DNA of 5,116 nt from a candidate division FCPU426 bacterium (GTDB taxonomy: Bacteria > Oederibacteriota > PGYV01 > Palsa-1178). Below, one piece after another: positions 1 through 5,116 of this stretch. Numbering within the stretch: the first letter of the stretch is position 1; the number at the start of each line of letters is the position of its first letter. The position numbers and the translations under genes are program-made. The stretch covers positions 1 to 5,116 of the forward strand of contig PMTB01000106.1 in assembly GCA_003167475.1 (NCBI GenBank), in the 5' to 3' direction. Below the pieces are notes generated by a model. That model was given only the letters and a program-made list of their open reading frames with translations, was not told the origin of the DNA and made no database searches.

Positions 1-468
1 CCAAACCCACGATGGTAAACATATTGCCGGAACGCCTGACTGGTGCTGCATCATATTCAGCCATGCCCTTATGCCGCTGTCCCGCACCGCCTCCAGCACA
101 TAATAAGCCATGGGTTCTGTCCCGGTATACACCAATACCGTGCTTTCCATGTACGACCCGAGCATATCCCCGCATTTCCCGCAAAAATACGCCCCTCTTG
201 TGTTCTTATATCCGCATTTGGGACAGATTTCGTATTTGTTTTCCTTATACCACGTTTTTATTTGCTCTTCGTTATTACTGTAAGCCGTCAGGGCGCCTAA
301 AATAACGGCGATAAAAAGAAACATCATCCAGTTCCACCGCGTCATGATCATGAACGCCATGCCGATGGCAAAACATATTAAAAAGTAGAGCACAAAGTCG
401 AGGAACAAGCCCTCATAAACCTCAAAGAGACTCCTTTTTTTATTTGCTTTGGATCCTGTTTTTCCCAT
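1..468 (-). CDS. Membrane protein with zinc ribbon and DUF2007-like domain (3' end cut by window)
   Basis: This frame is open from an ATG at 468-466 to the left edge (156 codons, no stop), so the C-terminus is missing. A ribosome binding site AGGAAGG (480-474) lies 5 bases before the ATG and decides the start. Reading the translation: a lysine-rich N-terminus (residues 1-12), two hydrophobic helices at about 20-42 and 46-62, then a zinc ribbon with Cys82-x2-Cys85 and Cys96-x2-Cys99. From about residue 107 the segment STVLVYTGTEPMAYYVLEAV, followed by DSGIRAWL, resembles the start of DUF2007, a small domain annotated as a putative signal-transducing protein. The positive N-terminus suggests that both ends are cytoplasmic, so the zinc ribbon and the DUF2007-like part would face the cytoplasm. 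Its function is unknown. The zinc ribbon and helices are clear; the DUF2007 match is from memory and only its first half is visible. Confidence 0.85.
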   Translation of the reverse strand, partial: MGKTGSKANKKRSLFEVYEGLFLDFVLYFLICFAIGMAFMIMTRWNWMMFLFIAVILGALTAYSNNEEQIKTWYKENKYEICPKCGYKNTRGAYFCGKCGDMLGSYMESTVLVYTGTEPMAYYVLEAVRDSGIRAWLNMMQHQSGVPAICLPSWVW

Positions 469-477
469 AAAATCCTT

Positions 478-596
478 CCTTTATCGCCCTTCCCTGTTAA
501 GAGGGGGCATCCGCTTCCGCAAATACGCTCCGGCGGACGAGCCAGCGGACAAGCGCCCCCTCTCTACAAAATCTAGGGCGTTACAGGCAAAACTTC
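478..596. repeat. Intergenic hairpin repeat, copy A (119 bp)
   Basis: This is a direct copy of the element at 996-1133. Over 119 aligned positions I count 14 mismatches plus one 19-base gap (after position 520). The core 500-570 has only one substitution. The element can fold: AGAGGGGGC (500-508) pairs perfectly with GCCCCCTCT (555-563), and inside that TCCGCT (510-515) pairs with AGCGGA (544-549). It fills almost the whole gap between the STAS-like gene and the zinc-ribbon gene, and its left edge overlaps the ribosome binding site of the latter. No T-run follows the hairpin on either strand, so it does not look like an intrinsic terminator. It could be a REP/MITE-like mobile repeat or an RNA processing or stability element; the sequence does not decide between these. 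Confidence 0.9.
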
Positions 597-602
597 AACT
601 CC

Positions 603-965
603 CTACAAACCTGCCAGGAAATCCAGCGCTTCATCCCTGCTGTTTTTCAGCACCAGGTTGTCGCGTTTGGTAAGCATTATTATGGAGGAGAGCACGACTT
701 TTTGCACTCCTGCCATGCCTGATATGGCCGTCATTTTTATGTAGGGCTTGTTTTTCAGGGTGAAGGATTTTAATTTATCGGAAACTTCCATGGTCATGGA
801 AGTGCCCTCGGTATTGACCCAGCACAGCACGCTTTTATCCTGCCCGCCGTATATCAGCGGCGACGCGTCAGCTATAGCCTGCTCGATATCCGTCAGTGCG
901 GCTTTTGACAGGTCTATGTGGACCACCTTTTTACTTTTGTAAGTGATAACTTCCGCCCTTGCCAT
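603..965 (-). CDS. Small SpoIIAA/STAS-like protein (120 aa)
   Basis: This encodes a soluble 120-residue protein with no signal peptide or membrane helix. AGGAGG (976-971) lies 5 bases before the ATG, which supports the start, and the gene ends in TAG. The layout matches a family of about 120-residue conserved hypothetical proteins with a SpoIIAA/STAS-like fold: an early strand VVHIDLS (14-20), a helix (24-36), a central strand around SVLCWVNT (45-52), the signature NKPYIKMTAISGMAG (72-86) followed by a helix, and a C-terminal helix around DEALDFL (111-117). STAS domains often act as switches by binding partner kinases or transporters. No partner kinase, phosphatase or sigma factor is visible here, and the typical phosphorylatable Ser/Thr motif of true anti-anti-sigma factors is not evident. 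The gene lies between two copies of a hairpin repeat, apart from its neighbours. The coding call is firm; the family call is from remembered sequence patterns. Confidence 0.88.
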   Translation of the reverse strand: MARAEVITYKSKKVVHIDLSKAALTDIEQAIADASPLIYGGQDKSVLCWVNTEGTSMTMEVSDKLKSFTLKNKPYIKMTAISGMAGVQKVVLSSIIMLTKRDNLVLKNSRDEALDFLAGL

Positions 966-995
966 GAGTACCTCCTTGAATTTAATTTAGTCCGG

Positions 996-1133
996 CCTTT
1001 ATCACCCATCCCGGTTTAGAGGGGGCATCCGCTTCCGCTGAAGTTTCCCGCCTCCGCAAATACGCTCCGGCGGACGAGCCAGCGGACAAGCACCCCCTCT
1101 CTACAAAGTCCGGAGCGTGTATGGCAAAAGTTC
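996..1133. repeat. Intergenic hairpin repeat, copy B (138 bp)
   Basis: This is the second copy of the element at 478-596, in the same orientation. It carries 19 extra bases (1039-1057) that end in CTCCGC, right after CTTCCGC (1032-1038); this looks like gain or loss between short direct repeats. The outer stem is AGAGGGGGC (1018-1026) with ACCCCCTCT (1092-1100). Its innermost pair is G-C in copy A; here it becomes G-U if RNA is made from the minus strand but a C/A mismatch if made from the plus strand. TCCGCT (1028-1033) pairs with AGCGGA (1081-1086). The element lies upstream of the STAS-like gene and downstream of the 302-residue secreted protein gene. Confidence 0.9.
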
Positions 1134-1176
1134 CGGCTATTTCAGATGGAGGATAATTTTTAATTACCCGTAAATA

Positions 1177-2085
1177 TTATTCCTGCGTGATCGCCTTTAT
1201 GATATTTTCGTATTCCGTCCCCACGTCGTCCCTGCCCAGCCTGGTCGCGCCCGCGACCGTTGTTTTGAAGAACAGGTCGTTCCTGGAATTTATTTTTTTC
1301 ACGGTTATACCGCTTGTTATTTTTGTGCCGTTATCCATGGTCTGTTTCCATGAGATCGTGCCTTTCTCATAGTCGGCCTTGCCCGGTGTTTCGCCGTTAT
1401 CCTTTGTCCACGCGGCTATATCATCAAGTATTTTTTTGCCGGTCATCGGCTGTTCGAGGAAGACGGAAGCTTCAAATACCTGCGTTCCGTTGTCGTTAGT
1501 GTCCTGGGTTATATTTTCCGACACCCGGCCTTCCTTTGCCTTTGACAGGGCCCTGTCCGCTTCAAGTTCATTTCCGGTCTTTAGCCCGGCGTCGCTTGTT
1601 GACCCTGCTTCTTTGGCCCCTTCGTCAATTTTTGTATCCGATACCCTTTTAAAACATCCCACGAGGTTGGCGCATATCATGTCGCCGTCCTCGATATAGC
1701 GCAGCGAACCTCCGCCCTTTAAGGCGGTTATTTCCGATCCCGTGCCGGTAAAAGCCCCGGTATACTGGCGTCCGAGGTCCTCCCAGCTGCCCGCGGCGCC
1801 CAACTGCCTGGCTGCTTCCGCGCTGTTATGGGTTTGCATGGCTTTTTCTTTGTATGCCTGCACACTCGGGGTTTCCAATAAAACCCTGTATATGCCCGCT
1901 TCCTTGCTGATGTGCAGCATCATAGCGGAACTCTCCTGGTCCGCGGCGGACCCGTCGGTAGCCATGGAAAACCGCCAGTCGCCGACCAGGCTGCTTTTGA
2001 CTTCCGCCTCCGCGCCAAAGACCGAACCGCCGAACAACAATCCAAGGATCATTGCCAAAAAAACCGGATAAAAATTCTTTTTCAT
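1177..2085 (-). CDS. Secreted or periplasmic protein of unknown family (302 aa)
   Basis: GGAGGT (2096-2091) lies 5 bases before the ATG, and the gene ends in TAA. The N-terminus is a clear Sec signal peptide: Lys2-Lys3, a hydrophobic core to about residue 20, and a likely cleavage near SVFGAEA (21-27). There is no lipobox cysteine, so it should be soluble in the periplasm or exported. Three regions can be seen. Residues 30-150 form an N-terminal domain beginning LVGDWRFS, a lipocalin-like opening, and ending with two cysteines, Cys138 and Cys144, which could form a disulfide. Residues 150-200 are a hydrophilic linker rich in Gly, Ser, Asp, Glu and Lys. Residues 200-302 form a second domain of alternating strand-like segments (TQVFEASVFL, TISWKQTM, LFFKTTVAG) and a final helix. 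I do not recognise the family. A promoter candidate lies just upstream, so it may be transcribed on its own. Confidence 0.9.
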   Translation of the reverse strand: MKKNFYPVFLAMILGLLFGGSVFGAEAEVKSSLVGDWRFSMATDGSAADQESSAMMLHISKEAGIYRVLLETPSVQAYKEKAMQTHNSAEAARQLGAAGSWEDLGRQYTGAFTGTGSEITALKGGGSLRYIEDGDMICANLVGCFKRVSDTKIDEGAKEAGSTSDAGLKTGNELEADRALSKAKEGRVSENITQDTNDNGTQVFEASVFLEQPMTGKKILDDIAAWTKDNGETPGKADYEKGTISWKQTMDNGTKITSGITVKKINSRNDLFFKTTVAGATRLGRDDVGTEYENIIKAITQE

Positions 2086-2145
2086 TTCGAACCTCCCGCC
2101 GCAGCCCGTTTTTCAGGCCGCGTAATCTTGAATTTTAGTTTACCG

Positions 2146-2176
2146 TTATTATATAATAAAGGTCACGCCAGTGACA
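2146..2176 (-). promoter_or_regulatory. Candidate promoter and dyad for the 302-aa secreted protein gene
   Basis: On the minus strand a perfect TATAAT (2153-2148) lies about 60 bases before the ATG of the secreted protein gene. It sits inside a 14-bp palindrome (2146-2159). With a 17-base spacer the -35 position would be 2176-2171, which reads TGTCAC, a poor match to TTGACA. That position falls on a dyad, GTCAC-GCCA-GTGAC (2162-2175), which could be an operator or activator site. Because the -10 box is palindromic, a plus-strand promoter is equally writable, but no plus-strand gene follows. This is a pattern-based guess. Confidence 0.35.
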
Positions 2177-2179
2177 CAT

Positions 2180-2213
2180 TAATTTTAAATTCTGAATTTT
2201 GAATTTTTAATTT
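2180..2213. repeat. AT-rich low-complexity spacer with GAATTTT repeats
   Basis: This short, almost GC-free stretch lies right after the stop of the 165-residue membrane protein gene and overlaps its last codons. It contains GAATTTT twice (2194-2200 and 2201-2207) and a near-palindrome AAATTC-T-GAATTT (2187-2199). It is a simple-sequence spacer with no visible function; low base-pairing strength makes it a poor terminator. Confidence 0.5.
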
Positions 2214-2704
2214 CGCCTTAAAGCCCTCATCCTATCCAGCAGCCCTTTTGTCGGCATTAAAGAGAGCATTATAGCGAAGGAAGCCAGCATGAACGGATAT
2301 GAGTCGGCCCTGACGCCGTTCAAAAGGAATAAGGTGAAACCGTATGTGGCTATGGCGTTGGATATGGCCGTCAAGAACAGCAGCACGCTCAATATGGCGG
2401 TGTTAATGGGAATCTTTGATTCCACCACCGGCAGGAGCATCTTTGACATGGGGCCCGACATGGTTCCCGAGTATATCGATGATCTTAAAGATATCACCAT
2501 GCCGGCATTGACGATGCTCAGTATTATAGCCCCGAATTTTATCATGTAATATGTATGGCTGTCCAACGGCGCGTATCCGTTAAAGGCGGCGCCGTTCCTG
2601 AAAGGCAGGGTCCGTATCCACTCGCAAACGGCAAGGCACAACAACGGGCTGAATACCGTAAGCCAGATGAAAATATATTTGGGCGCTTTTTGCGGTGAAT
2701 CCAT
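2207..2704 (-). CDS. Small integral membrane protein, unknown function (165 aa)
   Basis: This is a hydrophobic protein with four likely membrane helices, at about residues 10-29, 52-73, 101-128 and 135-151, and a basic C-terminus (DRMRALRRN). The second half carries a pattern of Ala-rich helix, YGFTLFLLNG, a short loop DSYPF and another helix ending before a Pro. I associate this with small hypothetical membrane proteins that look like the helical hairpin of ATP-synthase c-type subunits. No conserved acidic ion-binding residue is evident inside these helices, so a role as a real c subunit is not supported. AAGGAG lies 6 bases before the ATG and overlaps the TAA of the upstream beta-barrel gene, with a 10-bp gap, so the two are very probably co-transcribed and perhaps translationally coupled. 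I cannot assign a function. Confidence 0.87.
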   Translation of the reverse strand: MDSPQKAPKYIFIWLTVFSPLLCLAVCEWIRTLPFRNGAAFNGYAPLDSHTYYMIKFGAIILSIVNAGMVISLRSSIYSGTMSGPMSKMLLPVVESKIPINTAILSVLLFLTAISNAIATYGFTLFLLNGVRADSYPFMLASFAIMLSLMPTKGLLDRMRALRRN

Positions 2705-2714
2705 AATGTCTCCT

Positions 2715-3398
2715 TTAAAACAAATATCCCGCGTAAAATTTCAGATTGTTGCCGTACCATGTTACTGTCGAGTGCGAGCTTACCTGTTGCCTGGGGGTGA
2801 AAGTATAAACGAATCCGGCAGTGACCTTACCTGGGCCCGCGGCCCAATGCATGCCCAGATCCGCTGCGAAACCGGTCATATAAGAACCCACATAGCGGGA
2901 ATCTGAAGATACACGGGTGCCATTGTTGTCAAAATCGTCAATTATCCTCCATGTGATAAAACCCGGAGCCGCCCCCAGCCCGCAGTAAAGTTCCAGGTAA
3001 TCAGTGACACCGGCGTAAAACATTGCCAGCACCGGCACCTGTACCGTCACTTCGTTGGAACTTGTATTACTTGGAAGGGCCGTAATGGTCACTCCCGTCA
3101 CCGAGTCATAGATGGGGGTTGTAAGGATCCCCCCGGCGGGCGCCTTGTAATGCGTAACAACCTGTCCTATATCAAGACCGGCCTTTAACCCGAACCAGCC
3201 AGAAAACTTTATTTCAGCCGCGACTCCGCCCGAGAAACCCGGCGAAAAGACCATGCCTGAATCCCAAAAATCGCCGTTCCAGGGGGTCACTTTCCATGTA
3301 TAGCTGATCCCTGCCTGCGGAAGCCAGTTGACGGTGATACCGGAAAAAACAAATAATGGAATTAACAATAAAGTTGCAACCAACAGCATTTTTTTCAT
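2715..3398 (-). CDS. Predicted outer-membrane beta-barrel protein (227 aa)
   Basis: The protein starts with a signal peptide (Lys2-Lys3, a Leu/Val-rich core to about residue 18, likely cleavage near FSG at 18-20). The rest is a series of amphipathic strands alternating hydrophobic and small polar residues, with Tyr, Trp and Phe at strand ends. The chain ends in LKFYAGYLF, with a C-terminal Phe227 and alternating Tyr225, Ala223 and Phe221. That is the usual C-terminal signature recognised by the BAM assembly machinery. Size and strand content suit a small 8- to 10-strand barrel of the OmpA/OmpW/porin-like superfamily. Segments such as SGWFGLKAGLDIG (66-78) and YLELYCGLGAAPGF (134-147) resemble the outer-membrane beta-barrel domain often found in hypothetical proteins. 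GGAG (3408-3405) lies 6 bases before the ATG. The ligand or substrate is unknown. It is the first gene of a pair with the small membrane protein downstream. Confidence 0.88.
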   Translation of the reverse strand: MKKMLLVATLLLIPLFVFSGITVNWLPQAGISYTWKVTPWNGDFWDSGMVFSPGFSGGVAAEIKFSGWFGLKAGLDIGQVVTHYKAPAGGILTTPIYDSVTGVTITALPSNTSSNEVTVQVPVLAMFYAGVTDYLELYCGLGAAPGFITWRIIDDFDNNGTRVSSDSRYVGSYMTGFAADLGMHWAAGPGKVTAGFVYTFTPRQQVSSHSTVTWYGNNLKFYAGYLF

Positions 3399-3588
3399 CT
3401 TTTTCTCCAGGTTTTTGCGGCCGGATTCTTACCATTTTCCGCCGACAACTCTATGCGTTATTTTTTTCTTCTTCCGCGTCACGTCCGAAGGGGGCGGATA
3501 TCATCCGCCGCAACCCGGGCTGACAACATTCGCCGCTACGCCGCATTCCGCAAACTCCGCACCGATGATACATAATATAGAACTAAGC
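3399..3588. other. 190-bp GC-rich intergenic region with a short hairpin
   Basis: This region lies between the MORN-DUF2569 gene and the beta-barrel gene. It holds a perfect inverted repeat GGCGGAT-ATC-ATCCGCC (3493-3509) and, beside it, a run of related GCCGC/CCGC words (3505-3560). There is no T-run after the hairpin in either direction, so it is not a classical terminator. No strong promoter is visible on the minus strand, though one for the beta-barrel pair would be expected here. No gene is supported. Confidence 0.5.
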
Positions 3589-4479
3589 TCACCCCGTCTT
3601 ATGCTTAGCCACCCAATAAATCAGGTTGACCACCGTCAACAGAGTCCCCGCTATTATGACCACCCGCTTTGCCCAGTCTGTCTTGAGCGGGGTCACCGTG
3701 AACGTGGCTTTCACCCTCTTTGAGTATATGAAGTAAGGCACCCATATGGAGCATACGAGCAGTTGCTTGAAAGCGTCAAAGGGCGTGACTGTCTTATCCG
3801 TCCCGTCCGGATTTACCAGCATTGCCGTAAGGCCTATCAGGATAAGCAATGACAGTTGTAATATAATGTAGGTCGCGGGGAACCTTTTTGACCTGTTAAA
3901 AAAGAGTATGTTCATGTAAATCATCAGGAGCAAAAATACACAAGCCACGTAATTTTTGTAGGAAAGGAACGCTGCGCTGAGGTCGAATTCTTTCAGTATA
4001 ATAAATATCCCTATGACCAGGCCAATACCCACGAGTATGAGCCAGCCGTCGATACTGGAATAGTTTTCACTGTCATGGCTGGTTTCCGGCCCGGACGGAA
4101 TTTTCTCGGCGCTTGTTTCATGTATTACCGTCTTAATAAGTTTCCCCGATGAATAGATTTCGGTCTTTTCCACAACCCCATTCTCGGAAAACCATATGAA
4201 CTTCCCGTGTTCCCTTCCGTTCTTATAATGTTTGCTTTTCATTACCTCTCCCGAAGGGTAGTAAACAAACTCGCTTCCCTGCCTGACATTATTCACGTAT
4301 TTTTCCACGCATATAAGCGCGCCTTTGGCGTCATATTGCGCCACCTGTCCGGTGATTTTTTTCCCTTTTTTGGTCACCCTGCCGCCGGCCCCGTTCGCCC
4401 AACACGCGATCTCTTTGCCGCCCCGGAAAAACACCTTTACATTATCCGGCAGCATTTTGGAAGTTATTTCTTTTCCCAT
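3589..4479 (-). CDS. MORN-type repeats fused to a DUF2569-like membrane domain (296 aa)
   Basis: The N-terminal half has three consecutive 24-residue repeats at 44-67, 68-91 and 92-115, each starting with Gly and following the MORN_2 (YwqK-like) pattern: aromatic residues, a Gly turn (KGAL, SGEV, NGVV), and a Tyr followed by Asn/Ser-rich turns. A degenerate earlier repeat may cover 17-43. A polar linker (116-141) follows. From about 143 the protein matches my memory of DUF2569: it opens with GWLILVGIGLVIG, has four helices (about 145-163, 175-194, 203-222, 234-252) and closes with WVPYFIYSKRVKATF (246-260), the family's usual ending. An additional helix, at about 273-290, follows. With no signal peptide, the repeat domain is probably cytoplasmic. 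MORN_2 repeats are often labelled YwqK-family antitoxin, but nothing here supports a toxin-antitoxin role. GAGG overlaps the stop of the YcxB-like gene 9 bp upstream, so the two form an operon. The function is unknown. Confidence 0.9.
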   Translation of the reverse strand: MGKEITSKMLPDNVKVFFRGGKEIACWANGAGGRVTKKGKKITGQVAQYDAKGALICVEKYVNNVRQGSEFVYYPSGEVMKSKHYKNGREHGKFIWFSENGVVEKTEIYSSGKLIKTVIHETSAEKIPSGPETSHDSENYSSIDGWLILVGIGLVIGIFIILKEFDLSAAFLSYKNYVACVFLLLMIYMNILFFNRSKRFPATYIILQLSLLILIGLTAMLVNPDGTDKTVTPFDAFKQLLVCSIWVPYFIYSKRVKATFTVTPLKTDWAKRVVIIAGTLLTVVNLIYWVAKHKTG

Positions 4480-4488
4480 TTTAGCCTC

Positions 4489-5013
4489 TTATCTGTTTTT
4501 TCTCAGGCTCACTTTTTCCCTTATAAGGTCCTTTAGCGCCTGTTCTTCCCCGGGCTTTAACATCCTTTTGGGAATTATGACAGCGTTGAATTTGCTGTAC
4601 TCCAGATATATTGCTTTTCCTGTCGTGTAAACCTTCGCCACTGTTTCCCAGGTTATCCTCGCATTGCCGGTTTCCGATGTCATTTCTATGCTGTCCGGGG
4701 TTATGACGAGTTTTCCGCCCGCGGCGCGGAATTTATCAGAGCCGAAGTTTTCCTTTGTGTCGCTGAAGATGACAAACGGCACGCTCCACATGTACAGGTC
4801 CATGGCTATCATGGCTATTTCTATGAATTTGAAGTGCCAGTCATTTACAACAACCTTGTGCGCCAGTATGGACGCCGCAATCAGCGTGATGATGATCAAC
4901 CCGGCCGTATTTAGCAGGCCCGTGATGCCGTTTCCGTAGTAGAGGAAAAAATGGAAGTCCCTGAAATCTTTCAGCGTATAATCCGCGTTTAGTTCGATCT
5001 TAATGCCGCTCAT
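4489..5013 (-). CDS. YcxB-like membrane protein (174 aa)
   Basis: The layout fits the YcxB-like family: an N-terminal segment with YTLKDFRDF (12-20), two membrane helices (about 32-52 and 61-83), and a C-terminal cytoplasmic domain of about 75 residues. That domain carries the family's typical elements: LVITPDSIEM (102-111), an ITWETVAKVY strand-helix containing Trp122, and IIPKRML (146-152) before the final helix. The last 75 residues should form a small, pleckstrin-like beta fold. The family's function is unknown. AGGAG lies 9 bases before the ATG. The gene follows an incomplete upstream gene by 28 bp and precedes the MORN-DUF2569 gene by 9 bp, so all three are probably on one transcript. 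The family call rests on remembered motifs and overall architecture. Confidence 0.88.
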   Translation of the reverse strand: MSGIKIELNADYTLKDFRDFHFFLYYGNGITGLLNTAGLIIITLIAASILAHKVVVNDWHFKFIEIAMIAMDLYMWSVPFVIFSDTKENFGSDKFRAAGGKLVITPDSIEMTSETGNARITWETVAKVYTTGKAIYLEYSKFNAVIIPKRMLKPGEEQALKDLIREKVSLRKNR

Positions 5014-5041
5014 TTTGTCTTTCTCCTTAAATTGTGAAGGA

Positions 5042-5116
5042 TCATATTCCCCGGAGCCTTTTAAGTTCCGCGGCTTTGTTCATGTCTTTTTTAGCCACGT
5101 TTTTATCATTAAGTCC
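5042..5116 (-). CDS. C-terminal end of an unidentified protein (cut by window edge)
   Basis: From the right edge the minus strand reads open for 24 codons in one frame and then stops at TGA (5044-5042), 28 bp before the YcxB-like gene. The visible residues are GLNDKNVAKKDMNKAAEL followed by KRLRGI. The spacing of Leu, Asp, Ala and Ala-Glu-Leu resembles the second helix of a tetratricopeptide (TPR) repeat, but 24 residues are too few to assign a family. The tight spacing and shared strand, followed by a good ribosome binding site, make it likely to be a real gene and the first visible member of the downstream operon. Confidence 0.6.
   Translation of the reverse strand, partial: GLNDKNVAKKDMNKAAELKRLRGI

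Noticed and set aside
12..305. Plus-strand open frame of 97 codons near the left edge
   Set aside because: It lies opposite a minus-strand frame with a good ribosome binding site, membrane helices and a zinc ribbon. Its own translation shows no domain pattern.
500..563. Repeat hairpin as an intrinsic terminator
   Set aside because: The GC-rich stem is not followed by a T-run on either strand in copy A or copy B.
478..1133. Repeats around the STAS-like gene as integron attC sites with a gene cassette
   Set aside because: Size and palindromic nature are suggestive, but the terminal GTTRRRY / RYYYAAC boxes are missing and no integrase is visible.
2125..2160. Plus-strand promoter TTGAAT-18-TATAAT
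   Set aside because: It exists as a pattern because the TATAAT is palindromic, but no plus-strand gene follows it.
3485..3560. Possible third, decayed copy of the repeat in the spacer before the barrel gene
   Set aside because: Short words such as GGGGG, CATCCGC and TTCCGCAAA occur in the same order, but spacing differs and the flanks do not align; GC-rich word bias explains it equally well.
3328..3723. Plus-strand open frame of 131 codons across the 190-bp spacer
   Set aside because: It overlaps both flanking minus-strand genes, has a low-complexity translation and no ribosome binding site or recognisable motif.
3589..4479. Toxin-antitoxin role for the MORN-repeat protein
   Set aside because: MORN_2 proteins are often auto-named YwqK-family antitoxins, but there is no adjacent toxin and the protein is fused to a membrane domain.

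Overview
The window is a stretch of bacterial chromosome or metagenome contig in which every supported gene lies on the minus strand, so transcription runs from position 5116 towards 1. It holds six complete protein genes, two genes cut by the window edges, one pair of related intergenic repeats and a few weak regulatory candidates. I see no tRNA, rRNA, CRISPR, transposase, integrase or phage gene. Base composition is moderate (roughly half GC). A signal-peptide protein with a typical outer-membrane beta-barrel C-terminus points to a Gram-negative (diderm) bacterium. The phylum cannot be fixed from the sequence; an environmental, poorly characterised lineage is a guess from the high share of hypothetical genes.

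Right end (5116-3589): the C-terminal tail of an unknown gene, then a YcxB-like membrane protein, then a protein joining three MORN-type repeats to a DUF2569-like membrane domain. Gaps are 28 and 9 bp, which suggests one transcript. A 190-bp GC-rich spacer with a short perfect hairpin follows.

Middle (3398-2207): a predicted outer-membrane beta-barrel protein and a small four-helix membrane protein, 10 bp apart, with the ribosome binding site of the second overlapping the stop of the first. A short AT-rich spacer (2206-2086) follows, with the best promoter candidate in the window, in front of a 302-residue secreted protein of unknown family (2085-1177).

Left end (1176-1): a small SpoIIAA/STAS-like protein (965-603) sits between two direct copies of a 119/138-bp GC-rich repeat that can fold into a long imperfect hairpin. 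The last gene, cut by the left edge, encodes two membrane helices, a four-cysteine zinc ribbon and a DUF2007-like domain.

Most of the genes are envelope-associated or membrane-bound, but nothing shows that they form one pathway. The most notable non-gene structure is the repeat pair around the STAS-like gene. The most unusual gene is the MORN-DUF2569 fusion.
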